From contig JAEUKX010000014.1 in NCBI GenBank assembly GCA_016794025.1, positions 90,713 to 154,712 of the forward strand: DNA of 64,000 nucleotides. The letters run 5' to 3'. Positions 8,745-17,455 of this stretch are shown one piece after another (positions within the stretch are counted from its first letter, which is position 1; each line of letters starts with the position of its first letter). A model generated the notes under the pieces. It had not been told where the DNA came from, did not search any database, and saw only the letters and a list, made by a program, of their open reading frames with translations. A program made the position numbers and the translations under genes. This DNA is from Rhodospirillales bacterium (lineage in GTDB: Bacteria > Pseudomonadota > Alphaproteobacteria > CACIAM-22H2).

Positions 8745-10993
8745 CGGACGGGACCATTCACGGAGACATGCACGCTCTCGCCGTCGACCGGCGGCAGGAC
8801 GAACTGCAGCGTCCCGTCCCTTCCGGCCTTTGCCGCGACCGGTTCGCCGCCGGCAGGCGTCACGACATAGTCCGCATCCGGGACCGCGCGCCAGCGCATC
8901 TCGCCGGGGCCAAAGCCCGCCGTTTCGAACGTGAAACCGTCGGCCGTGAACTGAAGCCCGCGCACCGGCCAGCGCGAATCGCGGAGCGATGGACGACCGG
9001 CGGGCGCGCGGCCGCCAAGCGTCACGACCGCTTCCGCCACGGCCGGATCGAGCGCCACATAGAGCGCGCCGGCATCGTTCCGGAATCCGATCACGCCGGA
9101 AGAACGCTCGAGATCGACGGAATCCGTGTCCAGCGGCGGATCGAAGCGGATGGTCTGCAGGGCGCCGCGGTCCAGGATGCGCCATGTGCCGGCGCCTTCG
9201 CGGACGATGCGCGCGGAGTAGAACCCTTCGGCAATGGCGGCGTACTGCGAGGTACGGATCGGTGCCAACTCGTGGCTGCGCGCCCACTCGACATTCCCGA
9301 TCAGCGCCTTGAGTGCGGGTTCCTTTTCGCCGGAATAGATATGGTAGTAGAGATCGACCGGCACGAGACGGCGCGGCGCGCCGGTGCGCTCGAAGGTTTC
9401 GCGCAAGGACCGGAAGCCGAAATAGCGGTCGCTCCACAGGTCGGTGTACGTGTTCTCGTTGGATCCCGCGGCGTAGATCTGCCGTTCGGCGCCCACGCGC
9501 CGACCGATCGGAGCGACATAGGAGACCGAATCGTATTCGCTGTCGTAGCGCGTGTCGCCGCCGTTGATGTTGCGCAGTCCCGCCTTGCGCGTCGCGGCAA
9601 GCACGGCCTCGAACGGCAGCGTGTTGCCCGACCATTGGACGATCGGCACGCCCCTGCCGGGCGGCGCCAGCGTCGTGAGATACGCGGCCGCCTCGTCGAT
9701 CTCGGCGTGGATCGAGAACGGCCGCTTCGCGAACGATCGCGGCGTGTTGTAGCTGCCGATCGTGCCGTACTGGCCGTCGAACTCCTCGCCGCTGTCGGGC
9801 TCGTCGCGAAGGTCCGTGAATTTGCGCTTGATCCGGTCGATGAGCGCAGCGATGCGGGACGGTTCCGACCGGCATCCCGGATAACGGCGCAGGAAGGGCC
9901 GTTCCTTGGCCTCCACATCCGGCGCGTCGAAGAATCCCCAGTCGAGGGGGTGCGTCCAGGTGTGGCTGCCTGCCTCGACATTCGGCAGCGCGAACATCCG
10001 CCGCGCGATCGAGCGTGTCTCGTCGCTGCCGCACCAGTCGGGATGGAGATCGGCAACGACCGGTGCCACCGTCACCGGCAGATCGGGATAGGCGCGAAGC
10101 ACCTCGTCGAGAATCACCTCGGAGGAGAGCTTGCGCCGGCGCTTCCATGGCTCGATCTCGGTCACGTTGCGCCAGCCGTCCCCGTCGATCTGGCTGAAGA
10201 AGATCCGTCGCCCCGCGATGGTCGTGACGTCCGGCACCGGCCCGCCGCCCGCGCCCAGCGCCTCGGCCAGGAACGCGAAGGGATCGATGCGCCACTGCCG
10301 CCGCCGCAGTTCGGGTTCGTAGAAATGCGAATAGCCGAAGCTCGCCAGGCCCCCGCCCGGCCCGATCATGATCACGTGGCTTTCGGTGTCGGGCTGGCCG
10401 CGCCGGCGAAGGACCAGGAGCGAGCGGGTGCGGCTGTCGGCCGGCCGCCAGACCGGGAACGGCGGCAGCAGACGATCGAGCGGGCGTTCGTACTCGACGA
10501 GGGCCGGCTCCTTGTTCAGCACCTCGACGTCGAAGGTGAGACGGACGAAATCCTCGGCCAGCCGGAAACCGGCGCGCGAGAAAACACGGTTCGCTTCGGC
10601 AAGCGCCACGTTCGTGCGGCCGTCGCGGCCGCGAAGGTACGCCGGATCGCCGATCTGCACGAAGCGCAGGCCGCGCGCGGATGCCGCATCGATGAATGCG
10701 AAGGCCGCACGTGCGTCGGGAACGGTATCGGCCTCGAGCCACGCCACGATCGCGCGTGCGCCGTCGAGCACTGAAACGGGCGGCATCGGCTTTGCGACGT
10801 CGACCGGCTCGACGACATAGCCGAGGCGGTTGAGCGGCATTTCAAGCATCAGATGGGCGAAAGTTTCCCGCCAGCGCGTCGTCACGCTGGAATCCCACAG
10901 GATGAGGACCTTGCGCGGCAATTCCTGCGCATGGGCGGACATGCCGGTAGCGATGCCGGCCAGCAGCAGGAGAAGCGCCGCGGTCGCCCTCAC
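8741..10993 (-). CDS. pelA2: PelA deacetylase half (polysaccharide deacetylase), lacking the hydrolase domain
   Basis: 750 residues with a cleavable signal peptide (MRATAALLLLLAGIATGMSAHA). A Rossmann-like region (about 25-240) precedes the deacetylase domain. That domain shows the metal/catalytic motif IDGDG at 269-273 and the zinc histidines H344 and H348 (SHTWTH). A beta-rich C-terminal domain follows. In P. aeruginosa, PelA is a single protein with an N-terminal glycoside hydrolase followed by these modules. Here the hydrolase is encoded separately just upstream, overlapping by GTGA. The start codon is therefore GTG at 10993. Role: periplasmic partial de-N-acetylation of Pel, giving the polymer positive charge. 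Catalytic residues appear intact. Confidence 0.92.
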   Translation of the reverse strand: MRATAALLLLLAGIATGMSAHAQELPRKVLILWDSSVTTRWRETFAHLMLEMPLNRLGYVVEPVDVAKPMPPVSVLDGARAIVAWLEADTVPDARAAFAFIDAASARGLRFVQIGDPAYLRGRDGRTNVALAEANRVFSRAGFRLAEDFVRLTFDVEVLNKEPALVEYERPLDRLLPPFPVWRPADSRTRSLLVLRRRGQPDTESHVIMIGPGGGLASFGYSHFYEPELRRRQWRIDPFAFLAEALGAGGGPVPDVTTIAGRRIFFSQIDGDGWRNVTEIEPWKRRRKLSSEVILDEVLRAYPDLPVTVAPVVADLHPDWCGSDETRSIARRMFALPNVEAGSHTWTHPLDWGFFDAPDVEAKERPFLRRYPGCRSEPSRIAALIDRIKRKFTDLRDEPDSGEEFDGQYGTIGSYNTPRSFAKRPFSIHAEIDEAAAYLTTLAPPGRGVPIVQWSGNTLPFEAVLAATRKAGLRNINGGDTRYDSEYDSVSYVAPIGRRVGAERQIYAAGSNENTYTDLWSDRYFGFRSLRETFERTGAPRRLVPVDLYYHIYSGEKEPALKALIGNVEWARSHELAPIRTSQYAAIAEGFYSARIVREGAGTWRILDRGALQTIRFDPPLDTDSVDLERSSGVIGFRNDAGALYVALDPAVAEAVVTLGGRAPAGRPSLRDSRWPVRGLQFTADGFTFETAGFGPGEMRWRAVPDADYVVTPAGGEPVAAKAGRDGTLQFVLPPVDGESVHVSVNGPVR

Positions 10994-11856
10994 TGCGGCT
11001 CCGGCACGACACGGTCGAGCGCCACCGTGGCGACGTAGGGCGCAAAGCCGAGCGCGCGCACTTTCCCGTAGATCGAGCGGATCGTGGCGGTGTCCTCGGG
11101 CGTCCAGTATTCAAGCGCGAGCACGCGAAGCGCCGGTCGGCGCTTGCGCGCGGCCGACAGCAGTTCGACCTGCGAGGCATGCAGGCCGGGCGGCGCCATG
11201 CGGGGCGCCTTGCCTTGGAAGTCCCAGTCCGTGACGAGCGATTCGGCCAGCACCATGTCGATGGCAGTCTCGACCGCAGGCAGGATTTCGTAGCCGCGAT
11301 TGAGGATGATGGGCATGCCCGGGTTGCGGTTGCGGATCGCCTTGACGAGTTCGATCGTCGCCAGCGTCGAGCCGGCGAACTTCGTCCGGTCGCGGCGCTC
11401 GAGATCGATCGCTGTATCGGCCGTATCGAGGAACACGCCCTGAAAGCCGCGCGCAAGGATCGAGGGCACGAGTTCGTCGACCACCCGGCGGCGCCAGCGC
11501 GGATCTCGCACATCCACCGCGAATGCGCCGGGCCAGTTCGGGTTTTCGTAGACGAGGAGTCCCTCGCGCTCGACCTCGGTGAAGTAGCTGCGCGTGCGAT
11601 GTACCTCGCCGATGCTCAGGTAACCCAGAGCCTGACCGCGTCGGGCGACGACCGGCTCGATGTCGGGATGGCGGTCGGAATCGAAGACGACGAGGCGGTA
11701 TCCGGCGAACGCATCATCGGGCGCATCGGCGCCGTAGTAGACGGCCCAACGGAACGGGTCCTCGTTGGCGCGCAGCAGGCCTTGCAGAAACGTGAGCATC
11801 GGCAGGGCCCCCAGAATCGCGATCAGACCGCGCGCAAATACACGCCGATTTTCCAT
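10990..11856 (-). CDS. pelA1: PelA hydrolase half (GH166-type endo-galactosaminidase fold), separate gene
   Basis: 288 residues, first gene of the Pel operon. The N-terminus has a hydrophobic export segment (about 8-27) preceded by NRRVFARG, which resembles a twin-arginine signal. The remainder matches the TIM-barrel hydrolase domain of PelA (family GH166, formerly annotated endo-alpha-1,4-polygalactosaminidase). FLDTADT carries candidate catalytic D144 and VLAESL candidate catalytic E205, spaced like D160/E218 of P. aeruginosa PelA. Normally this domain is fused to the deacetylase. As a free enzyme it could trim or release Pel chains. The region upstream contains repeated AT-rich motifs likely to control the operon. 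Confidence 0.88.
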   Translation of the reverse strand: MENRRVFARGLIAILGALPMLTFLQGLLRANEDPFRWAVYYGADAPDDAFAGYRLVVFDSDRHPDIEPVVARRGQALGYLSIGEVHRTRSYFTEVEREGLLVYENPNWPGAFAVDVRDPRWRRRVVDELVPSILARGFQGVFLDTADTAIDLERRDRTKFAGSTLATIELVKAIRNRNPGMPIILNRGYEILPAVETAIDMVLAESLVTDWDFQGKAPRMAPPGLHASQVELLSAARKRRPALRVLALEYWTPEDTATIRSIYGKVRALGFAPYVATVALDRVVPEPQ

Positions 11857-11894
11857 GACGCTTGCCGTGAACCGGGGTGCGGCCGGGATGTCCG

Positions 11895-11927
11895 CGACTC
11901 GATGATCGATTCTAGCATCACGAGTCG
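11895..11927 (-). promoter_or_regulatory. Inverted repeat enclosing a candidate -10 box upstream of the pel operon
   Basis: Seven-base perfect arms CGACTCG (11895-11901) and CGAGTCG (11921-11927), with further pairing GATG/CATC inside, flank TAGAAT on the minus strand (11914-11909), a plausible -10 element about 50 bp upstream of the first pel start. No good -35 is present at the matching distance (CCGTTT). It may be an operator over the promoter or a hairpin in the leader. Weak evidence. Confidence 0.3.
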
Positions 11928-11964
11928 GGCGAAACGGCGGCCCATTTCGGTTTCAATTTGTCAA

Positions 11965-12019
11965 TTCGCAAAATGCAATTGATCAGAACGCCAGCATCGA
12001 ATTGTTCGCAATTTGCAAT
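11965..12019. repeat. Two direct repeats TTCGCAAWWTGCAAT, 40 bp apart, in the pel upstream region
   Basis: TTCGCAAAATGCAAT (11965-11979) and TTCGCAATTTGCAAT (12005-12019) match at 13 of 15 positions, the two differences being at the near-palindromic centre. Their spacing is exactly 40 bp, close to four helical turns, which suits cooperative binding of a dimeric regulator on one DNA face. They lie in an AT-rich stretch between divergent genes (the pel operon and the small gene at 12100). A TTGACA on the minus strand (11964-11959) directly abuts the first copy. Likely operator sites; the regulator is unknown. Confidence 0.5.
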
Positions 12020-12099
12020 AAATTCCACCGGTCTTTACGCTGCCCAACCGAACGATTAGATTCATCCGTACGGGAATTCACCACTGGCAACCGGCATCC

Positions 12100-12327
12100 A
12101 TGTTTCGAAACAAGAACGACGGCTTCAAAATCGGCGACAGGCTCATCTCGATCGGCCGCGAGGCGACGAGCTGGGAGATCGAGCTTGTCTTTCAGGATCC
12201 CAACAAGATCCCGCACGCGCGCCTGCGGCGCGTCGACAATGCCTCGATTCAGCGGACTTTTTCGTTCGCGGCGCTCATGAATCCGGAGCTGTTCCGGCGG
12301 GGCGAGCCCACGTCGACCGGCGCCTGA
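12100..12327 (+). CDS. Small conserved hypothetical protein
   Basis: 75 residues, divergent from the pel operon. The sequence (FKIGDRLISIGREATSWEIELVF, then HARLRRVDNASIQRTFSFAALMNPELF) has the layout of small Rhodospirillales-type proteins that look like single beta-barrel, KOW/SH3-like folds. No enzymatic motif, signal peptide or membrane segment is present. No clear Shine-Dalgarno precedes ATG. Codon use matches neighbouring genes, which supports reality. It lies 7 bases before the stop of the convergent Sel1/SPOR gene. Function unknown; it shares its upstream region and direct repeats with pel. Confidence 0.6.
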   Translation: MFRNKNDGFKIGDRLISIGREATSWEIELVFQDPNKIPHARLRRVDNASIQRTFSFAALMNPELFRRGEPTSTGA

Positions 12328-12334
12328 AGGCCGT

Positions 12335-12958
12335 TCAGCCTTCCGGCCGGATGATCCGGCAACCCGCGTTGATCTCGCGCAGTTTGGCGCAGATGTCGCG
12401 TGCGCGTACTTCGTTGAGCGGGCCGGCCTGGACCCGGACGACGGACGTGCCGTCGGGCATCGCAAAGCTCGGCGCGACAAGTTCCGTGCCCGCGAGGATC
12501 TCGCCGTACTGGCGCGCGAGGCGGCGAAACTCGCGTTGCGCGGAATCGGCCGTGGGAACCGTCGCGAGCTGCACCCGCCATGAATCGCCGGCAGCACCGG
12601 CAACCGGTGCGGCCGCTGCCGCCATCGCGTTTGCGGTGCCGGTCGGTTGCAGTTGTCCGGTCACGCGCATGAATTCCAGATGCGCGCGCGCGCGCCACTC
12701 GCCGCCTTGGGCGGCCTGACGCAACAGCTTTTCCGCCCGCGCGATGTCCGGTTCGACGCCGTCGCCGTTCGCGTACATTGTGCCAAGCGCATACTGCGCA
12801 GCCGAGTTTCCGTTCTCGGCCAGAGGCGCCAGTTCGCGAAGGGCGCCTGCCCATTGCCCGCGCTTGACCGCGTCGAGCCCCGCCTTGAGATCCTGCGCCG
12901 AGGCGCATGTCGCCCCTGCTGCGATCAAAGCCGCCGCCACCGCAACCCGACCGAACAT
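12335..12958 (-). CDS. Exported Sel1-repeat / SPOR-domain protein
   Basis: 207 residues from ATG at 12958; the open frame extends further upstream but without coding character. It has a signal peptide (MFGRVAVAAALIAAGATCASAQ). Two Sel1-like repeats follow (about 24-95, including AAQYALGTMYANGDGVEPDIARAEKLL), then a linker rich in Ala/Pro and a C-terminal SPOR domain (about 127-205, SWRVQLATVPTADSAQREF). SPOR domains bind denuded septal peptidoglycan, and Sel1 repeats mediate protein contacts, so a periplasmic or outer-membrane envelope role is likely. It is a single-gene unit between convergent and codirectional neighbours. Confidence 0.82.
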   Translation of the reverse strand: MFGRVAVAAALIAAGATCASAQDLKAGLDAVKRGQWAGALRELAPLAENGNSAAQYALGTMYANGDGVEPDIARAEKLLRQAAQGGEWRARAHLEFMRVTGQLQPTGTANAMAAAAAPVAGAAGDSWRVQLATVPTADSAQREFRRLARQYGEILAGTELVAPSFAMPDGTSVVRVQAGPLNEVRARDICAKLREINAGCRIIRPEG

Positions 12959-13017
12959 CCCGAAATCCCCTGTCCGCGGGCGAATCCGACCGCCCGAACC
13001 GCACTGAGACGACAAGG

Positions 13018-13812
13018 CTACACGATCAGCGGGTTCGCGCGCAGCTCTCGAATGGCGAAAACTTGGTTGCGGATCGCAAAATTGCGATCGTGCTCGCCGA
13101 GCGGCGCGACGTCCCAGCTCCACTCGGCGTCTGCCGCAGGCGGGCGGTGGCCCCAAAGCGCGTCCTCTGTCTCGGCCGTGCGGCCTGCCCGGTCCACGAA
13201 AGACCGCGCGGCGTCGCCGATCACGCAGACCGGCGCCCGGAACTGCGCCAGATGTGCAAAGTGCGCGTCGACAACCCGCCGGGCATAAGCCGCAGCCGCT
13301 TCTTCCGCCCAGCCCAACCGATCGACAAGCCAATCGAACGGCGCCAGCGGCAGCTGCGAGACGAGGTTGAGCGATACGACGAAGTCGACCGTCGCATCGT
13401 CAAGCCCGAAGCGTGAACCTGGCTCCGGCGGCGCATCGCCGCGGGCGAGCCCTGCGGCCGTCCCCGTCAGGTCGGCGACCGCGAATTCGACCCCGGTCGC
13501 GCGCCGCAGCCGCCAGCGCACGATGGGAAGGTGGACGGCGTCGACGAGCACGACGCGTGCGAATCTGGCGCGCAATGCCTCGAGCGGGACGTCGGCAAGC
13601 AGACCCGAGCCGAGGACGAGCGCCGTGCCGCGCCCCGGTACCGCCTCGGCGGCTTGCGCGACGAAGCGTCGGGTCTTCTCCAGATGGGGTGCCCAGATTT
13701 TCCGGCAGCGCGCATGGCGCGACCACAGCCGAACCGCACCTTCACGCAGACCCAGCGCGTGCGCCCATGGCTCGGCGCGCGTCAACCGGTAGAGAAGTAT
13801 CTCCGCAAGCAT
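13018..13812 (-). CDS. Class I SAM-dependent methyltransferase-like protein
   Basis: 264 residues from ATG at 13812, overlapping the hrpB stop (ATGA). The central part resembles a Rossmann methyltransferase: ALVLGSGLLADVPLEAL (about 64-80) fits the glycine-rich motif I, VVLVDAVHLP motif II, and VDFVVSLNLVSQLP motif IV. The N-terminus (WSRHARCRKIWAPHLEKTRRFV) and C-terminus are not assignable. No substrate can be named. Position behind hrpB suggests only co-transcription. Confidence 0.65.
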   Translation of the reverse strand: MLAEILLYRLTRAEPWAHALGLREGAVRLWSRHARCRKIWAPHLEKTRRFVAQAAEAVPGRGTALVLGSGLLADVPLEALRARFARVVLVDAVHLPIVRWRLRRATGVEFAVADLTGTAAGLARGDAPPEPGSRFGLDDATVDFVVSLNLVSQLPLAPFDWLVDRLGWAEEAAAAYARRVVDAHFAHLAQFRAPVCVIGDAARSFVDRAGRTAETEDALWGHRPPAADAEWSWDVAPLGEHDRNFAIRNQVFAIRELRANPLIV

Positions 13813-16304
13813 CAGGTGCCCCGCGGCTTCGCACGCGCCGTGGGCGCTGCTGCCAGCGGATCGTCGGGCCAGACATGCTTGGGATACTGCCCCTTGAGGT
13901 CGCGCTTCACGTCTCGGTAGGTCCCAGCCCAGAACCCCGCGAGGTCCTGCGTGACCTGCACCGGCCGCCGGGCCGGACTCAGCAGATGCAGCACCACCCG
14001 GACGCGCCCGCCAGCAAGCACCGGCGTGTCGCGACAGCCAAACATTTCCTGCAGGCGGACGGCAAGGACCGGCGGATCGGTCGAATAGTCGACCGCAATC
14101 CGGCTGCCGCTGGGAACCTCGACATGCGTGGGGGCATGACTGTCGAGCTCCCGGCGCTGCTCCCACGGCAGGCCGGCGAGCAGGACGTCGTCCAGGTCGA
14201 GCGCCGCAAGATGGCTGCGCCGGCTCGCCTTGCCCAGATATGGCCCAAGCCAGCGTGCGAGCCCGTCGACGAGTGCGGCCTCCGACCAGTCGGGCCATGC
14301 ATCGCCCTCCACACGCCGAAGGAACGCGACACGCGCGCGCAGGCCCTCGCTCGACCTCGTCCAGGGCAGGCACGCAAGCCCCATCGCGCGGACGCCTTCG
14401 ACCATCGCCATCACGCGCTCGTCGTCGGACAGGTCCGTGGCCGGCCGCTCGTCGAGCACGATCGCGCCGAGCCGCCGACGTTCGACGGCAAGCACCGCCT
14501 CGTTGCGCGCGTCCCATTCCACGCGCCGCTCGCGCACGATCCGTGCGGCGAACGATGCCTCGATCTCCGCACGCGTGAGCGGCAGGGCGGAAAAGACGCG
14601 GGCCTCGCGCGTGCCACCGTCGAGCTCGGCGACCGCGATCCACTCCTGCGCACCGAGCGGATCGGGTCCCGCGAAGACGGCACCGCGGCCGTTCGAAAGC
14701 AGGAATCCTCCCGCCGTTCCGCCCCGGCGACGGCCAATTCGGTCCGGATAGGCTTGCGCGAGAACCGCCCCGGCAGCGGCCAGTCCCTCCTCGCGACCGG
14801 CCGCATCAAGCCGCCTTCGCCAGACGCGCGCGGCCTCGCGCACGCGCGCGATGGCGCCGCGGTCGACGCTGGCGCCGTCAGGCAACGGCCCGGCGCTTTC
14901 GCCACGAAGAATCTCAAGGCGGATGCGCATGTCCGCCTCGCGGCAACCGCGCAGGATGTCTCGTTCCTCGACAAGGGCCGCGATCTCGGCGGCAAGCGCG
15001 CCATGACCGTCTTCCCGGGCCGCCAGCATCATGTGGGCAAGTCGCGGATGCGCCGCCAGTTCGGCCATCGCCCGGCCATGCGCGGTAATGCGGCTTTCCG
15101 CGTCGAGTGCGCCGAGTTCGGCCAAGAGCGCACGCGCCTGGGCGAATGCCGCGGCGGGCGGGGGATCAAGCAGCGACAACGCGGCCGGGTCCGCAATGCC
15201 CCATGCCGCGAGTTCCAGTGCCAGCGGGGCCAGGTCGGCGTCGACGATCTCGGGCCGGTCGTAGAGCAAAAGCTGCCGGTGCTCGGCCTCGCCCCACAGC
15301 CGCCAGCATGTGCCGGGCCCCAATCGGCCGGCGCGGCCGCGCCGCTGCTCGGCCGACGCCTGGCTGACCCGGACGGTCTCCAGCCGCGACATGCCGCTGC
15401 GCGGATCAAAGCGCGGCACGCGCTTCAGGCCGCTGTCCACGACAATCGACACGCCGTCGATCGTCAGCGAGGTTTCCGCGATCGACGTCGCAAGCACGAT
15501 CTTGCGCCGGCCCGGCACGCTGGGGCGGATCGCGCGGTCCTGCACTTCGGCCGGCAGATCGCCGTAGAGCGGCATCACATCGGCGCCAGGACCGAGATCG
15601 CCGAGCCGTTCGGCGACGCGACGGATTTCCGCAACGCCCGGCAGGAACACCAGCGCGTCGCCCGGACCCGCAGCAAGCGCCCGTCTCACCGTGCGCGCCG
15701 TCGCATCGACGACCTCGCGCAGTTCGGGCCGCTGCTGCCACTCCAGCGCCACGGGAAACGCACGCCCGTCCGACGCCACGACGGCGCAATCGCCAAGCAG
15801 CCTGGCGACCGAAAGACCGTCGAGCGTGGCCGACATGACGAGGATCCGCAGGTCCGGGCGCAGGTTCGCCTGCGCGTCGAGCGCCAGCGCAAGGCCAAGG
15901 TCGCTTTCCAGACCGCGCTCGTGAAATTCGTCGAACAACACGGCCGCGACGCCCTCCAGTGCAGGATCGTGCTGGATGCGACGCGAGAAGATGCCGTCCG
16001 TCACGGCTTCGATGCGTGTCGTCGGCCCCACGCGCGTGTCGAGCCGAACGCGGTAGCCGACCGTCTGGCCCACGGGTTCGCCGCGCAGCTGCGCCATCCG
16101 CCGTGCCGCCGCGCGGGCCGCGATGCGGCGCGGCTCGAGGATCAGGATCTTTCCGCCTTTCGCCCACGGCTCGTCGAGAAGCGCCAGCGGCACCTTCGTC
16201 GTCTTGCCCGCACCCGGCGGCGCCTCGAGGACCGCGTTCGGCCTCGCCCGCAGCGCCGCGCGCAGCTCATCCAGAACGGCGTCGATGGGAAGCGGCGCGT
16301 TCAT
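13812..16304 (-). CDS. hrpB: ATP-dependent helicase HrpB
   Basis: 830 residues, normal for HrpB. Motif I is APPGAGKTTKVPLAL (about 27-41) and motif II is the DEFH variant of the DEAH box (LFDEFHERGLESD). The C-terminal helicase motif QRRGRAGRLGPG is clear, followed by the HA2-type region and the HrpB-specific C-terminal domain (HPTYRDV-like ending WAGTYRDVKRDLKGQYPKH). The family is an RNA/DNA DExH helicase of uncertain cellular role. It overlaps the upstream DUF3572 gene and the downstream methyltransferase gene by 4 bp each, forming a three-gene unit. Confidence 0.95.
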   Translation of the reverse strand: MNAPLPIDAVLDELRAALRARPNAVLEAPPGAGKTTKVPLALLDEPWAKGGKILILEPRRIAARAAARRMAQLRGEPVGQTVGYRVRLDTRVGPTTRIEAVTDGIFSRRIQHDPALEGVAAVLFDEFHERGLESDLGLALALDAQANLRPDLRILVMSATLDGLSVARLLGDCAVVASDGRAFPVALEWQQRPELREVVDATARTVRRALAAGPGDALVFLPGVAEIRRVAERLGDLGPGADVMPLYGDLPAEVQDRAIRPSVPGRRKIVLATSIAETSLTIDGVSIVVDSGLKRVPRFDPRSGMSRLETVRVSQASAEQRRGRAGRLGPGTCWRLWGEAEHRQLLLYDRPEIVDADLAPLALELAAWGIADPAALSLLDPPPAAAFAQARALLAELGALDAESRITAHGRAMAELAAHPRLAHMMLAAREDGHGALAAEIAALVEERDILRGCREADMRIRLEILRGESAGPLPDGASVDRGAIARVREAARVWRRRLDAAGREEGLAAAGAVLAQAYPDRIGRRRGGTAGGFLLSNGRGAVFAGPDPLGAQEWIAVAELDGGTREARVFSALPLTRAEIEASFAARIVRERRVEWDARNEAVLAVERRRLGAIVLDERPATDLSDDERVMAMVEGVRAMGLACLPWTRSSEGLRARVAFLRRVEGDAWPDWSEAALVDGLARWLGPYLGKASRRSHLAALDLDDVLLAGLPWEQRRELDSHAPTHVEVPSGSRIAVDYSTDPPVLAVRLQEMFGCRDTPVLAGGRVRVVLHLLSPARRPVQVTQDLAGFWAGTYRDVKRDLKGQYPKHVWPDDPLAAAPTARAKPRGT

Positions 16305-16594
16305 TCCCAGACGGGCGCGCCCGGCAGTTCCCGGCGCAGGCGCACGATCGCGTCCGGCTTGAGCCCGGCGACGGACGCGAACTCGATGAGCAGCGGCTCG
16401 CTTTCGAGGATGAAATCGAGGACTCCGCCGAGGAACTCCGGTTCGGCCGCACGCACCCGCAGTTCGGTGACGGACAGTCCCGCCAGCGCCATGAACCGCG
16501 CAAGCCTGTCCTCGTCCGCCGCGATCCAGCCCAACGCCTGGATGGCGACGGTCTCGGCGTTTTCCGCCTTCCGGCCGGTTTCGCGAATCGGCAT
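16301..16594 (-). CDS. DUF3572 family protein
   Basis: 97 residues from ATG at 16594; an open frame continues upstream but is not coding in character. The sequence (AIQALGWIAADEDRLARFMALAGLS, then GVLDFILESEPLLIEFA) is typical of the small helical DUF3572 family, found almost only in alphaproteobacteria and of unknown function. Its stop overlaps the hrpB start (ATGA), so it is translated together with the helicase. Confidence 0.85.
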   Translation of the reverse strand: MPIRETGRKAENAETVAIQALGWIAADEDRLARFMALAGLSVTELRVRAAEPEFLGGVLDFILESEPLLIEFASVAGLKPDAIVRLRRELPGAPVWE

Positions 16595-16601
16595 CGCCGC
16601 A

Positions 16602-17426
16602 CTATACGCCGGCAAGGAGGCGGTAGGTGGCGCCGCCCGCCGCATAGAGCCGCTCGAGCGCGAGACCGCCTCGGTGCGAAGCCAGCACGCCGCGCCACGC
16701 CGCGAACGGAAGAAGGGCTGCCGCGCGGTTCGCCAGCAGCAGCGCTTCGCGCGCAAGCGCGCCGCGCTGCGGGACAAGCGGAGTCAGGTCGTGCTCGGCG
16801 TCGAGGCGCAGGCCGGCGGCTTCGAAGGCGAGAACCCAATCGGCGCGCGTGCGGAAACCGGGCGCCTGCCAGCCGGCGACAAAGGCTGCGACATCCGCCG
16901 GATCGGCGTCGACGGACCGGACATCGTCGACGACGACCACCCGCCCGCCCGGCGCCCGCGCCTTCGCAAGGTTGGCAAGGCTCGCGGCTGGATCAGCGGA
17001 ATGCGCGAGCGATTCGATCGCCACGATCAGGTCGTATCGCGCTTCCGTCGGCGCATCGTAGCTTGCGACACGGAAGCGGCAGCGGTCGGCAAGGCCGCGC
17101 GCCGCGGCGGCTTGGCTGGCGGCATCGGCTTGCGCCGGCGACAGGGTGACGCCGTCGCATACCGTCTCGAAGCGCTGCGCGAAATAGAAGCTGGTCCCGC
17201 CAAGCCCGCAACCGGCATCGAGCAGGCGGCCGGGCGGCCGGCTGGAGAGCGCCGCGATCCTCGAATGTATGACATCGGCGGGATCCGTCGCCGCATCGGT
17301 GGACCGAAGCAGGCGATGGACGGTTGCCCGCCCGTAACCGCCGTCGCGGCCGATCAGCCTTGCAAGCGCGCCATACCGCGACAGGCGGTCGTAATATTGC
17401 GAAAGGGAACCGTTCGGGCTGGACAT
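16602..17426 (-). CDS. Class I SAM-dependent methyltransferase, small-molecule type
   Basis: 274 residues from ATG at 17426 (MSSPNGS); ATG at 17444 would add six residues. The SAM-binding motif is LLDAGCGLGGTSFYFAQRF, with FDLIV-like motif YDLIVAIESLAHSADP and the post-motif GGRVVVVDDV. This layout resembles UbiE/gamma-tocopherol or sterol-type small-molecule methyltransferases. The C-terminal 80 residues are helical and probably form the substrate lid. Divergent from the DUF2842 gene with only 29 bases between. Substrate unknown. Confidence 0.8.
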   Translation of the reverse strand: MSSPNGSLSQYYDRLSRYGALARLIGRDGGYGRATVHRLLRSTDAATDPADVIHSRIAALSSRPPGRLLDAGCGLGGTSFYFAQRFETVCDGVTLSPAQADAASQAAAARGLADRCRFRVASYDAPTEARYDLIVAIESLAHSADPAASLANLAKARAPGGRVVVVDDVRSVDADPADVAAFVAGWQAPGFRTRADWVLAFEAAGLRLDAEHDLTPLVPQRGALAREALLLANRAAALLPFAAWRGVLASHRGGLALERLYAAGGATYRLLAGV

Positions 17427-17455
17427 TTCGGGCATTCGTAACATTTATATCGGCG

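Noticed and set aside
5580..10742. A single 1,720-residue minus-strand open frame.
   Set aside because: Only the 3' two thirds (from GTG 8744) codes for the PelB TPR protein; the upstream part is an Arg/Ala-rich shadow of the deacetylase gene.
11983..12603. A 206-residue minus-strand frame.
   Set aside because: It lies across the pel upstream region, the small plus-strand gene and the SPOR gene in a shifted frame, with low-complexity composition.
13413..17441. A 1,342-residue plus-strand open frame.
   Set aside because: It is antisense to hrpB, DUF3572 and two methyltransferase genes, and its sequence has the Arg/Pro/Ala/Gln-rich look of a shadow frame in high-GC DNA.
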